Shown piece after piece: positions 1 through 7,487 of a DNA stretch of 22,818 bases (within the stretch, counting starts at the first letter, position 1; every line of letters begins with the position of its first letter). The DNA lies in assembly GCA_963711725.1 (NCBI GenBank), contig CAVQFO010000039.1:1-22818 (forward strand), in the 5' to 3' direction. The notes beneath the pieces were generated by a model, which was not told the DNA's origin, searched no databases, and saw only the letters and a list, made by a program, of their open reading frames with translations. The translations under genes were made by a program, and so were the position numbers. Source of the DNA: CAVQFO01 sp963711725 (GTDB lineage Bacteria > Pseudomonadota > Gammaproteobacteria > Nitrococcales > Aquisalimonadaceae).

Positions 1-1
1 G

Positions 2-109
2 TCCCACAACCTCCTGCCCTTCGAGTTTCTGGAAGCGGCCGTGGTCATCGGGCCCTACATGCTGATCGTCTGGCTGCTCCGCCGCCGGGCACTGCGGCGC
101 AGCGCCTAA
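2..109 (+). CDS. C-terminal fragment of a membrane protein, function unknown
   Basis: An open frame enters from the left edge and stops at TAA 107-109. The 35 visible residues contain one hydrophobic stretch (AAVVIGPYMLIVWLL) followed by an Arg-rich tail (RRRALRRSA), which looks like a last transmembrane helix with a positively charged cytoplasmic end. Too little is present to name a family. It converges on the diguanylate cyclase gene, with only four bases between the two stop codons, so the two transcripts must overlap or share a terminator. Confidence 0.55.
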   Translation, partial: SHNLLPFEFLEAAVVIGPYMLIVWLLRRRALRRSA

Positions 110-113
110 CCCA

Positions 114-1426
114 CTACCAGGCCCGGCGCTCCTTGTGTTTTTCGGCGTACATGTCCGCGTCGGCGTGCCGGAACAATTGATCCCGTCCGTCCCATCCTCG
201 GGGTACACGGCGGCGCCGACGCTGGCTGATATCGTGACGGTGGCGCCGTCCAGCTCGAACGGCTCCGCGATGGACTTCTGAATCTTGTCGGCGACGATTG
301 CCGCGCAATCCGGAGATTCGATACCCGGGAGCAGGATCGTGAGTTCGTCGCCGCCCATTCGTCCGACCGTGTCCGATTCCCGGATGCAGGTCCGGATTCT
401 CCGGGCGACTTCCACCAACAGGCTATCGCCGGCCTCGTGGCCCAGCGTATCGTTCACCTGTTTGAACCCATCCAGGTCCAGATACAGGAGCGCCAGATGT
501 TCGCTTTCCCTGTGGGCTCGTTTTAGGGCTGTATCGACCCGGTCGTAAAACAGTTTGCGATTCGGAAGATCGGTCAGCGGATCATGCCCCGCCATGTGCC
601 GCAGCCGGGTCTCCGTCTGCTTGCGCTCGATGGCCGAGGCCACCTGCATGGAAACGAACTGGAGGAGATCCTTTTCCTCGTCGCTGTAGCACGGGCCTTC
701 CTCACGACACTGCGCCACCAAGACGCCCATGACCTTCTGCCCCGATGTGAGCGGCACGCCCAACCAATCCGCACGTGCCTGGTCATCGTCCCCGTCGGTC
801 CTTGCCAGCAACGGCTGTCCGCCGCGGATCACGCGGGCCACCAGCGGGTTCTGGTCCAGTTGCAGATCCGCCGGACTCTCGCCCCGCGAATCCACGAAAT
901 AGGGGAACGACAGCGATCCGGTTGCGTCGTCGTACAGGGCCAGGAAGAAATTCTCGGCCGGAATCAGATCGCTGATGATCTGATGGATCCGTTCGTACAG
1001 GGCGGGCAGGCCCTCTGCGGTGTGGGCCGCCTCGGAGATCCTGTAGAGGGCGCTCTTGAGATTCTCCGCCCGTTTGAGCTCCGTAATGTCACGCGCCACG
1101 GCAACCCGGAGCCCATCTGATCCGGACCAACGAGCGGACCACATGATATCGACGACCCGGCCATCCTTGCGGATGTAGCGGTTTTGAAAGTGGATCTTGG
1201 GCTGCCCGTTCATGATCTCCCGCGCCGCCTTCAGAGTCCTTTCACGGTCGTCGGGATGCACCAGATCGATCATGTTCAGCCCGACAAGTTCGTCGCGAGC
1301 GTAGCCGAAGATTCGCTCGAAGGCCGCGCTGACGAACACGTAACGGCCCTCGGCGTCGACAACGCATACCGCGTCGAGCACAAGGTCCATTACCTTTTCC
1401 AGATTGGGTAGGGTAGCCGTATTCAT
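114..1426 (-). CDS. PAS-GAF-GGDEF diguanylate cyclase with an apparent C-terminal frameshift
   Basis: Sensor enzyme expected to make cyclic di-GMP from two GTP. From ATG 1424-1426 the order is: PAS domain (about residues 10-120, with FERIFGYARDELVG and VHPDDR-type motifs), GAF domain (about 135-280, ending in the QVASAIERK helix) and GGDEF domain (about 290-437, starting HDPLTDLPNR). The active-site motif is GGDEL at 358-362. An inhibitory I-site RESD lies exactly five residues before it (349-352), so product inhibition is expected. No transmembrane segment is seen; the protein looks cytosolic. The opening frame runs past the natural end without a stop. The conserved end (FRHADADMYAEKHKE...) is in another frame and stops at TAG 114-116, so one base seems missing near 181-187. 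This is either a sequencing error or a mutation replacing the last ~22 residues. Confidence 0.85.
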
Positions 1427-1439
1427 CCGGATCAGGGTC

Positions 1440-1454
1440 GGCGTCGGAGACGCC
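1440..1454 (-). promoter_or_regulatory. Short hairpin just upstream of the cyclase start
   Basis: GGCGTC GGA GACGCC is a perfect 6-bp stem with a 3-base loop, 14 bases upstream of the ATG on the minus strand. It would lie in the mRNA leader and could affect ribosome access. It may also be chance in GC-rich DNA; no known riboswitch is recognised. Confidence 0.2.
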
Positions 1455-1585
1455 CGGTAGCGGGGCACATAACCATGCGACTTAGTAGCACTATCTTAAC
1501 GCCGACACAATGATCGTCTCATCATTTGGGTGAAAAAACAGGTTCGCGAGGAGAGCGCGCATCAGGGCGGGGACGCAATATGGGC

Positions 1586-2218
1586 TCAACGGATCAGATA
1601 GGCGGCAAACACCGGCTTGGCCCAATCGGGAACGTCGGTCAAGGCTACGCTGGAGACGATTTCGCCATCGCGAACATGTAGTAGCGCCCTTACTTCCGGA
1701 GACTCTCCGGCGGCAAGATCCACGTCGACGCTGTTGTCGAAAAGCTTCAATTCGTCGACGTGGGGAATCAATGTGATGAGGTTTTCGATGCTGCGATCGA
1801 AGCGCTCGCGGATTTTCTCTTCGGGAATATCGTGTCCGCCTCGGCGAACCCTGGCCTGCACTCGATCGATATGCGTTTCCGGGCTTTCCAGGCCCACGTA
1901 CCAGATCACCACGCGATGGCCACGGGCGGCGGCCCGGCTGATCAGCAGCGGGATGGTGTTGCCGCCCAGGGTGGTCTCGAAGATGTAGTCCCGCCCCTGC
2001 TCGATGGCCGCTTCCAGCATTTCCTTGCCGGCCAGCCAGGCAAGGCCGTTGGCTTCTGTCTGACTCAGTTCGGGGTCGTCTCCGAGCAGGCCGCGCGCCC
2101 ATTCGTCGGCGTTGTAGTACTCGCCACCGTGCCGGCGCATGAACATGCCTACGATGCTGCTCTTTCCGGCACCGTTGGTTCCCGCAATGACCGTCAGGGT
2201 CGGCCGGGGATCATTCAC
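1586..2218 (-). CDS. Zeta-toxin-family P-loop kinase (COG4185-like), putative toxin
   Basis: A 210-residue P-loop protein. The Walker A motif AGTNGAGKSS is at about residues 12-21, followed by NADEW (about 37-41), FETTLGG (about 79-85) and a conserved RVRRGGHDIPEEKIRERFDR block (about 122-141). These are hallmarks of the zeta-toxin/COG4185 group. Characterised zeta toxins phosphorylate UDP-N-acetylglucosamine and block cell-wall synthesis; the substrate here is not shown by sequence. The start overlaps the end of the upstream antitoxin-like gene by 8 bases (2211-2218), which implies co-transcription and translational coupling. Classical zeta toxins pair with an epsilon antitoxin; none is visible, and the partner is Phd-like. 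A non-toxic housekeeping kinase is an alternative but less likely given the partner. Confidence 0.82.
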   Translation of the reverse strand: MNDPRPTLTVIAGTNGAGKSSIVGMFMRRHGGEYYNADEWARGLLGDDPELSQTEANGLAWLAGKEMLEAAIEQGRDYIFETTLGGNTIPLLISRAAARGHRVVIWYVGLESPETHIDRVQARVRRGGHDIPEEKIRERFDRSIENLITLIPHVDELKLFDNSVDVDLAAGESPEVRALLHVRDGEIVSSVALTDVPDWAKPVFAAYLIR

Positions 2219-2555
2219 CCCGCCGGAATCCCTTCACCGCCGCTTCACCGAGTTCGTCCATGCCGGCCGTACCGACGGCCATCGCGGCCTTGCGGGCCTC
2301 CGGCGTTTGCATTCGCGCGACCAGGGCATCGAATTGATCCCGCAAATCATCCAGCGGCGATTTCACGCTTGAGCGCAGGCGAGCCAGATCCTCCTCGCGC
2401 AGCAGCACCAACCGGTCCGCCGCCCGGCCGTGGCGGGTAATCCGCACCGCCTTGCCGCGCAAGGCCTCATCCAGCGTCTTGCCGAAATGCTTCTTGAAGT
2501 CCGTGGCGCTTATATCGCTGAACTCATCGAATTCGCTGACTGCGGCCTGGGTCAT
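2211..2555 (-). CDS. Phd/YefM-like antitoxin of the zeta-type kinase
   Basis: A 114-residue protein. Residues about 15-52 (ISATDFKKHFGKTLDEAL..., then RITRHGRAADRLVLL) match the Phd/YefM DNA-binding fold: an S/T-x-x-x-F-K helix, a central helix and an I-x-R-x-G-R beta-hairpin. The C-terminal half is helical and charged (SPLDDLRDQFDALVARMQTP) and is the usual toxin-binding part. The start ATG 2553-2555 has GGAG about 7 bases upstream. It is first in a two-gene unit and overlaps the kinase by 8 bases. Phd-family antitoxins usually repress their own promoter, and a perfect palindrome sits at the predicted -10 region. Confidence 0.8.
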   Translation of the reverse strand: MTQAAVSEFDEFSDISATDFKKHFGKTLDEALRGKAVRITRHGRAADRLVLLREEDLARLRSSVKSPLDDLRDQFDALVARMQTPEARKAAMAVGTAGMDELGEAAVKGFRRGE

Positions 2556-2584
2556 GGCTACGCTCCGGTTTGGGTCTGACGGCT

Positions 2585-2590
2585 ATTATA
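2585..2590 (-). promoter_or_regulatory. -10 box of the toxin-antitoxin promoter
   Basis: The minus strand reads TATAAT, a perfect sigma-70 -10 hexamer, 29 bases upstream of the antitoxin ATG. The predicted start of transcription is about 2578, giving a leader of about 23 bases that contains the GGAG site. The -35 is weak (TTCGCA at 2610-2615, 19-base spacing) and lies inside the adjacent palindrome. Confidence 0.6.
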
Positions 2591-2621
2591 GCGCGATTCG
2601 CACGTTTCGTGCGAATCGCGC
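2591..2621. promoter_or_regulatory. Perfect palindrome, probable antitoxin operator
   Basis: Arms GCGCGATTCGCACG (2591-2604) and CGTGCGAATCGCGC (2608-2621) are exact reverse complements separated by TTT. The site abuts the -10 box and covers the -35 position of the toxin-antitoxin promoter. A bound repressor would therefore block RNA polymerase. This fits autoregulation by the Phd-like protein; binding itself is inferred. Confidence 0.65.
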
Positions 2622-2657
2622 AATCCAAACCACGCCCACGACCGAACCCGATTGATA

Positions 2658-3392
2658 TCAGGGCGAAACCTGCCGCGTCGGCATGACCAGAAGTTCCTGC
2701 GGATTCACATTGCCGGGCTGCGCGAAACCGTACACCAGCGCGTTCGCGATATCTTCCGGGTGCAGCGCATGCACCTTGTCCCTGCGCTCCTTCATCTTCT
2801 CGTCGGGGACATTGAAACCCCAGTTGGTATAAACCGCACCGGGCTCGATCAACGACACGCGTATGCCCTCCTCGCCCAATTCCTTGCGCAAAGCGTCATG
2901 GAAGCCGACCACGGCGAATTTGGTGGCGCTGTAAACCGCCCACCCGGGCACGCCATAGCGGCCGCCGACACTGGACACGGTACTGATCATCGCACCCTCG
3001 CGCCCGCGCAATAGCGGAATCGCCGCCTGGGTGCAGTTCAGCACGCCGTAGAGGTTCGCATCGATCTGCTTGCGCCATTGTTCGGGATCGCTGCTCTCGA
3101 AGCGGCCGTTGTAGCCAACACCCGCGTTGTTGAACAGGAGATCCAGACCCCCGAACTCGTCGCTGACCCTCTGGAACAACGCCTTGACCTGGTCCGGATC
3201 ACCAACGTCAGTGGGAACCGCCAACGCCTTGTCGCCGATCCGCCTTGCCAGTGCCGTGATCTTTTCTTCGCTGCGGGCTGCAAGGACCACCCGCACCCCC
3301 TCCTCGGCCAAGGCCCGTGCAGCCGCTTCACCGATACCGCTGGATGCGCCGGTTACAACCGCGACACTGCCATTCAGATCACGAAGTTTCAT
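2658..3392 (-). CDS. SDR-family NAD(P)-dependent oxidoreductase
   Basis: A 244-residue classical short-chain dehydrogenase/reductase. Visible motifs are the cofactor-binding TGASSGIG (14-21), the NNAG motif (88-91), catalytic Asn113, Ser140/141, and YSATK with Tyr154 and Lys158. EPGAVYTNWG follows in the substrate region. Arg40 after the second strand (AARSEEK) suggests a preference for NADP(H), by family precedent. The length is typical. The start ATG at 3390-3392 is preceded by GGGGAG about 6 bases away. The substrate cannot be told; many SDRs of this type reduce or oxidise small alcohols or ketones. It reads in the same direction as the hydrolase and MATE genes upstream, with a gap of about 100 bases. 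Confidence 0.88.
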   Translation of the reverse strand: MKLRDLNGSVAVVTGASSGIGEAAARALAEEGVRVVLAARSEEKITALARRIGDKALAVPTDVGDPDQVKALFQRVSDEFGGLDLLFNNAGVGYNGRFESSDPEQWRKQIDANLYGVLNCTQAAIPLLRGREGAMISTVSSVGGRYGVPGWAVYSATKFAVVGFHDALRKELGEEGIRVSLIEPGAVYTNWGFNVPDEKMKERRDKVHALHPEDIANALVYGFAQPGNVNPQELLVMPTRQVSP

Positions 3393-3495
3393 GGAGGACT
3401 CCCCAGTTACGGATTGATACAGGCAAACACCCCGGGAGGTTTGGCTTCAACAGGAGGAATTCAAATCGCGGCGAACAGCCGCAGACCCTGCCGGA

Positions 3496-4284
3496 CTAAG
3501 CTCCCGGCACCGTTCGCCGGATGAACTCCGCCATCGCGGCCAGCGCCTTGTCGGGCTGTTCCTTGTGCGGGGTATGGCCGCAATCGGAGATGAGGCAGGC
3601 TTCGGCGGGGCCATTGACCCCCTCGACGATCCCGCGCACCTGCGCCGGCGTGCCGTACTCGTCGTCCTTACCCTGCATGGCAAGCACCGGCACGCGAACT
3701 CTCGGCAATTCCGCCTCGATGTTCCAGTTGCGGAATTCGGCTGACAACCATGTCTCCACCCAGGCCCGAAACACCTGATCGGTCTTCTCGCCGTGGTAGC
3801 GGGAAAGCTTCTCGGAAAGGTCCGTCTCGCGATAGATACCGTCCGCGGCCCGAATTCCGGCCAGCGTAATCTCTTCCACGAAGATGTGTGCGGCCTCGGT
3901 GATACAGGCCACGGTCTGGGGGTGATGAGCGGCGTGAATCAGTGCAATGGAGCCGCCATCACTGTGGCCGACGAGCACGGCCCGCTCGATGCCCTCGGCC
4001 CGGAGCACCGCCGGCAGATACTCCAGTGCTTCCACATGCAGGTAATCGGCCCCCCGCGGCGCGTCCGCCGGCGAGGACCCGCCATAGCCCTGCCGATCGT
4101 AGACCAGGGCTTCAAGATCGGTCGCCTCGGCCAGCCGGCTTGGGAAATCGCGCCAGAACTCGATGCAACCCAGTCCTTCGTGGAGAAAGACCAAAACCGG
4201 CGCGCCGGGGCGCCACGCCGGCCCCTGGCGCAGCCGCTGAACCCGAAGGCGCTTTCCGAGGATATGGATGAAATCTGAAGGCAT
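3496..4284 (-). CDS. Alpha/beta hydrolase
   Basis: From the internal ATG 4282-4284 the product is 262 residues. The nucleophile elbow is GHSDGG with Ser108. The oxyanion region is FLHEGLGCIEFW (33-44). The acid is in GKDDEYG (Asp207/208) and the catalytic His is in CGHTPHKEQP (His237). This is the full triad of the esterase/lipase/C-C hydrolase superfamily. GGTGG-like spacing (GGTGGA about 11 bases upstream) supports this start. A longer form from ATG 4312-4314 adds ten residues (MTFSWWNCLF) and would overlap the MATE stop as ATGA, so coupled translation is possible. No signal peptide is seen. The substrate is unknown. Confidence 0.85.
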   Translation of the reverse strand: MPSDFIHILGKRLRVQRLRQGPAWRPGAPVLVFLHEGLGCIEFWRDFPSRLAEATDLEALVYDRQGYGGSSPADAPRGADYLHVEALEYLPAVLRAEGIERAVLVGHSDGGSIALIHAAHHPQTVACITEAAHIFVEEITLAGIRAADGIYRETDLSEKLSRYHGEKTDQVFRAWVETWLSAEFRNWNIEAELPRVRVPVLAMQGKDDEYGTPAQVRGIVEGVNGPAEACLISDCGHTPHKEQPDKALAAMAEFIRRTVPGA

Positions 4285-4310
4285 GAAAAGGCAATTCCAC
4301 CACGAAAATG

Positions 4311-5657
4311 TCAATCTGCGCCGCGCTGCTCGCCCGCCAATTCCGGCAGCCGCGCCACCGCTCGTTCATAGACCGAGTATGCAACCACGCCCGCGGCGAT
4401 ATTACCCAGCAACGCGCCCAGGAAAAGGCCGTGCAATCCGCCCATCTGCGCGCCGATCCAAAGGCACGGCAGGTAGCAGGCAAACAATCGCAGGCCGGAG
4501 ATCAGCATGGCACGAAACGGCATCCCCATGGCGTTGCTCACCGACACCATGACCATACAAACCCCCAAGCCGCCGTAGCTCAAGGGCACCCGCCGCAGGT
4601 AAACGGCCAGGATCGACGCGGCGTCGGCGTCGTGAATCAGCAGCTCCGGCAGCACGGTGCTCAGCCCCAACCAAAGCAAGGCAACGCCGATCTGCCAAAA
4701 GACAACGAAACGCACGGCGATCCGAACCAGCCTGCGGATGCTTTCCACGTCGCCGGCGCCGAGGAAACGGCCCACCATGGGAGGCAGCGACATGGTTAAC
4801 GCCAAGACCACCACGATCGAGAAAAATTCCAGCCGCGTACCCAAACCCCAGGCGCCCACCGCCCCGGCACCGAACCCCGCCACCAGCGCCGTGGCCAGCA
4901 TCGCGGACAACGGCGGCATCAACTGGCTGACCATGGCCGGCCCGCTGATCGCCCCCAGCTGGCGCAGGGCCGGGACCGGTGGCAGTGAACCCAGATCGAA
5001 GCGGAGCCACTGCTTGCGGATCAGCCGGGGATAGACAAAAAGCGCACCCATGGCGAAGGCCGCCAGCGTTGCCAACGCCGCACCGGGAAGCCCCCAGTCG
5101 AAATAGAAGATGAACAGCGGATCCAGCACAAGATTGATCAGGCTGGTCACCACCATTACCAAGCCCGGCAGCTTGGTATTGCCGTGGGCTCGGGAAACAC
5201 TGTAGCCAAAATACAGCACCGCCCCGACCCAGGCGCTGACCAGCAACGGCACCCAGTAGCCGTATATCAGCGGCAGCAAATCGGGGCCCGCTCCCAGCGC
5301 CGTCAAGAGCGGTGCCTTGGCCACCCACAGCATCAAGCACAACAGCAGGATCAACAAGCCACCGGAGAGAACCACCAACGCCCCCAGGCGCCGGGCGCGG
5401 ACCTCGTCCCCAGCGCCGCTCGCGCGGGAGACCAACGCCGTGGTGGCGATGCCCACCCCAACCTGGGTACCGATGATCAACTGCATGACCGGCACAGTGA
5501 AGCCCAACGCCGCCAGCGGCTTGACGCCGAGCCTGGCGATGAAGGCGGCATCCACCAACTGGAATCCGAGCAGGGAAACCACGCCGAAAATCATGGGCCA
5601 GGTCAGGCGGAAAAGAGCGCGACCCAATCCGACTTGCCGAAACTCACCTGTGCTCAT
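4311..5657 (-). CDS. MATE-family multidrug/metabolite exporter
   Basis: A 448-residue, strongly hydrophobic protein with about 12 predicted membrane helices in two similar halves, the usual MATE size and layout. The N-terminal half has the typical LTWPMIFG ... QLVDAAFIARLG signature. The second half begins near RQLGAISGPAMVSQL, equivalent to the first-helix segment of the other half. MATE proteins extrude cationic drugs or metabolites using a Na+ or H+ gradient; the substrate is not readable. The start codon lacks a strong Shine-Dalgarno. Its 3' end touches the alpha/beta hydrolase gene, suggesting one transcript with it. It is divergent from the EamA gene, with 209 bases between them. Confidence 0.9.
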   Translation of the reverse strand: MSTGEFRQVGLGRALFRLTWPMIFGVVSLLGFQLVDAAFIARLGVKPLAALGFTVPVMQLIIGTQVGVGIATTALVSRASGAGDEVRARRLGALVVLSGGLLILLLCLMLWVAKAPLLTALGAGPDLLPLIYGYWVPLLVSAWVGAVLYFGYSVSRAHGNTKLPGLVMVVTSLINLVLDPLFIFYFDWGLPGAALATLAAFAMGALFVYPRLIRKQWLRFDLGSLPPVPALRQLGAISGPAMVSQLMPPLSAMLATALVAGFGAGAVGAWGLGTRLEFFSIVVVLALTMSLPPMVGRFLGAGDVESIRRLVRIAVRFVVFWQIGVALLWLGLSTVLPELLIHDADAASILAVYLRRVPLSYGGLGVCMVMVSVSNAMGMPFRAMLISGLRLFACYLPCLWIGAQMGGLHGLFLGALLGNIAAGVVAYSVYERAVARLPELAGEQRGAD

Positions 5658-5866
5658 TCGAATCGCTCATTGCACGGGGACCCCGAGTGTACACGCTCCC
5701 TCCGCCCGGCAGGCCCTCACCGGCCAACTCTCGCCGCAGTTGAATCCCCGCATACGCCGGGCCACACTTGCCGGAACCGGCGCGGCCGCGGCGGCGAGGC
5801 CCACAGGATCGCGACCGAGTTGCACGCTCGTTTGCCCAGCGCCCTGTAACAGGAGCAGCCCCAGCC

Positions 5867-6772
5867 ATGCATCCGTTCGCCATATTCCTGGGGATCCTGT
5901 TCTCGCTGATGTGGAGCTCCGCGTTCTCGGTGGCGAAGATCGCCGTACAGGATGCGCCGCCCCTGTCCCTTCTCACCCTCCGCTTCCTGGTATCCGGCGC
6001 CTTGGCCTTGGCACTGGCCTTGATGAACGGCCAAACCCTGCCCCGCGGCAAGGGGACCTGGCTTGCGGTGGTCGTGCTCGGCGTCGCGCAGAACGCGCTT
6101 TACCTGGGCCTGATCTTCGTCGCGGTGGGGACGATTCCCGCCGCCCTGGCAGCCATCATCGCCAGCGCATTGCCGCTGCTGGTGGCGGTGGCCGCACCGT
6201 TCGTAAGCCCCGAACGGCCATCAAAGGCCGTGATCCTGGGTCTGCTGATCGGCTTTGGCGGCGTGATCTACATCATGCACGACCGCGTGGCCGGCGGCGT
6301 CTCGCCGGGCGGCGTCGTTCTATGCATCGTAGCCGTTGCGGCGCTCACTCTGGCGACCTTGATAGTCAACCGCGCGCGCTTTGGCGGCGGCCTGCTCATG
6401 ATCGTGGGTCTTCAAATGCTGGTTGGGGCCATCTCACTGGCGCCGTTCGCACTGGCGTTCGAATCACCTCTGCAGGCCCATCTCACGCCCCGCCTCGGCG
6501 CGGCGTTCGCCTACATGGTCCTGGTCCCCGGACTGCTGGCGACATTCGTTTGGTTCAAGCTGATTCGCTGGATCGGCCCCACCCGCGCAAGCGTGTTTCA
6601 TTTCCTGAATCCCGGATTCGGGGTCCTCATCGCCTGGCTCCTTCTGGGCGAGCCCGTGGGTGGAGCCACGGGGGTTGGTGTAGCCCTGGTGGCCGCCGGC
6701 ATCCTCCTGGTGCAGGTCGCCCGCATGGACTCCCGCCGGGTGGCGGCAAGCGCCGCGGTTGGGGAGGAGTAG
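5867..6772 (+). CDS. EamA/DMT-family transporter
   Basis: A 301-residue inner-membrane protein with about ten hydrophobic helices in two EamA repeats (about residues 5-135 and 145-285). Typical family features are MWSSAFSVAK in helix 1, LRFLVSGALALA in helix 2 and FLNPGFGVLIAWLLLGEP in the last third, where DMT carriers usually carry a P-x-x-x-x-x-x-x-x-L-GE motif. The start at ATG 5867-5869 was chosen because it begins directly before the first helix and has AGGAG 12 bases upstream; an upstream extension would add Arg/Pro-rich, non-family sequence. The family exports amino acids and other small metabolites; the substrate is unknown. Confidence 0.88.
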   Translation: MHPFAIFLGILFSLMWSSAFSVAKIAVQDAPPLSLLTLRFLVSGALALALALMNGQTLPRGKGTWLAVVVLGVAQNALYLGLIFVAVGTIPAALAAIIASALPLLVAVAAPFVSPERPSKAVILGLLIGFGGVIYIMHDRVAGGVSPGGVVLCIVAVAALTLATLIVNRARFGGGLLMIVGLQMLVGAISLAPFALAFESPLQAHLTPRLGAAFAYMVLVPGLLATFVWFKLIRWIGPTRASVFHFLNPGFGVLIAWLLLGEPVGGATGVGVALVAAGILLVQVARMDSRRVAASAAVGEE

Positions 6773-6854
6773 CATCTCCCCCACGGAGGCCCCAATTCGG
6801 AACCCGGTTCCGCCATGGGCACCCAATCGCGCGGCGAGGCGTTCCCATGGCCAG

Positions 6855-6868
6855 TTGACATGTATCAA
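6855..6868. promoter_or_regulatory. FNR/ANR-type box upstream of the HiPIP gene
   Basis: TTGAC-ATGT-ATCAA matches the FNR/ANR consensus TTGAT-N4-ATCAA at 9 of 10 positions. Its centre is 6861.5. A TACACT hexamer lies at 6891-6896, which places a transcription start near 6903 and the box at about -41.5. That is the exact class II activator position. Regulation is inferred from spacing and consensus only. Confidence 0.5.
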
Positions 6869-6890
6869 CAGGCCCGGCCAACCGCTCCCC

Positions 6891-6896
6891 TACACT
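6891..6896 (+). promoter_or_regulatory. -10 box of the predicted HiPIP promoter
   Basis: TACACT matches TATAAT at four of six positions. No -35 is present at the usual spacing, as expected for an FNR-dependent class II promoter. The predicted leader to the ATG is about 117 bases. Confidence 0.4.
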
Positions 6897-7019
6897 TCTG
6901 AACAAGATCAGGAAGCCCTCACGGGACCTTACGCGATCCGGCGCTCGCGCCGACGCCGCCGTCAGCTCTCTGAGAGTACGAATTCGAGTCAGTGGCAACC
7001 ATCCACAAGGAGATATCCC

Positions 7020-7361
7020 ATGTCGAATAATGAAGCCGGTCGGAGTCGTCGCGATTTCCTCAAGAAGAGCCTGATCGGGCTCGCCGCCGTCCCCTTCGCC
7101 GGGGCGCTGTTCCATCAAAGACTCGCAGCCGCCGCCGAGGGTCTGCCGAAGCTCGACCCAAGCAGCCAGACGGCGAAGAATTTCGACTACGTGAACGACG
7201 CAACCGCGTCGAAGAACGCAAAGCACAAGGACGGCCAGTTCTGCGATAACTGCCAGCTCTACACCGGCGATCGCAAAGCCGCCTTCGGCACCTGCGCCGT
7301 ATTCCCCGGTCACGACGTCAACACCAAGGGCTGGTGCACGGCGTATACCCCGATGGCCTAA
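7020..7361 (+). CDS. High-potential iron-sulfur protein (HiPIP), Tat-exported
   Basis: A 113-residue precursor. Residues 9-16 (SRRDFLKK) are a twin-arginine signal followed by a hydrophobic stretch (SLIGLAAVPFAGAL), so the folded protein is exported to the periplasm. The mature part holds four cysteines (Cys75, Cys78, Cys92, Cys106) in the C-x2-C-x13-C-x13-C arrangement, in the contexts FCDNCQLY, GTCAVFPG and GWCTAYTP. This is the [4Fe-4S] signature of HiPIPs. They carry one electron at high potential, usually between the bc1 complex and a reaction centre or terminal oxidase. The start has an excellent AAGGAG 7 bases upstream. Upstream lie an FNR-like box and a -10. No Rieske or cytochrome gene is adjacent. 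Confidence 0.95.
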   Translation: MSNNEAGRSRRDFLKKSLIGLAAVPFAGALFHQRLAAAAEGLPKLDPSSQTAKNFDYVNDATASKNAKHKDGQFCDNCQLYTGDRKAAFGTCAVFPGHDVNTKGWCTAYTPMA

Positions 7362-7386
7362 GGTTCCTCGGCGCCCCAATAGATCA

Positions 7387-7431
7387 ACGCGCCCGCGTTA
7401 CGACCTCCAAAGGACGGCACAGCGGGCGCGT
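7387..7431 (+). terminator. Hairpin after the HiPIP gene, possible terminator
   Basis: ACGCGCCCGC (7387-7396) and GCGGGCGCGT (7422-7431) are exact inverted 10-bp arms with a 25-base loop, starting 25 bases after the HiPIP stop. Only a short CTTAT follows, so it is a weak intrinsic terminator or an mRNA-stabilising stem. Confidence 0.45.
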
Positions 7432-7487
7432 CTTATCGTATTCAGGTAGAGCCCGGGCGCGAGGGATGCAACCGGGGTGATCTCTCC

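Noticed and set aside
1491..2440. Long alternative frames over the zeta-type kinase on both strands
   Set aside because: Only 1586-2218 shows Walker A and family motifs; the others are shadows of it.
2591..2621. The 14-bp palindrome read as an intrinsic terminator
   Set aside because: No T-run follows on either strand, and it abuts a perfect -10 box upstream of the antitoxin, so an operator is the better reading.
4402..5340. A 312-codon minus-strand frame
   Set aside because: It is a shifted frame within the MATE gene, Gly/Arg/Ala-rich and without motifs.
5317..6858. A 513-codon plus-strand frame
   Set aside because: It is antisense to the MATE gene and then out of frame with EamA. It is Arg/Pro-rich with no family features, a GC-rich shadow.
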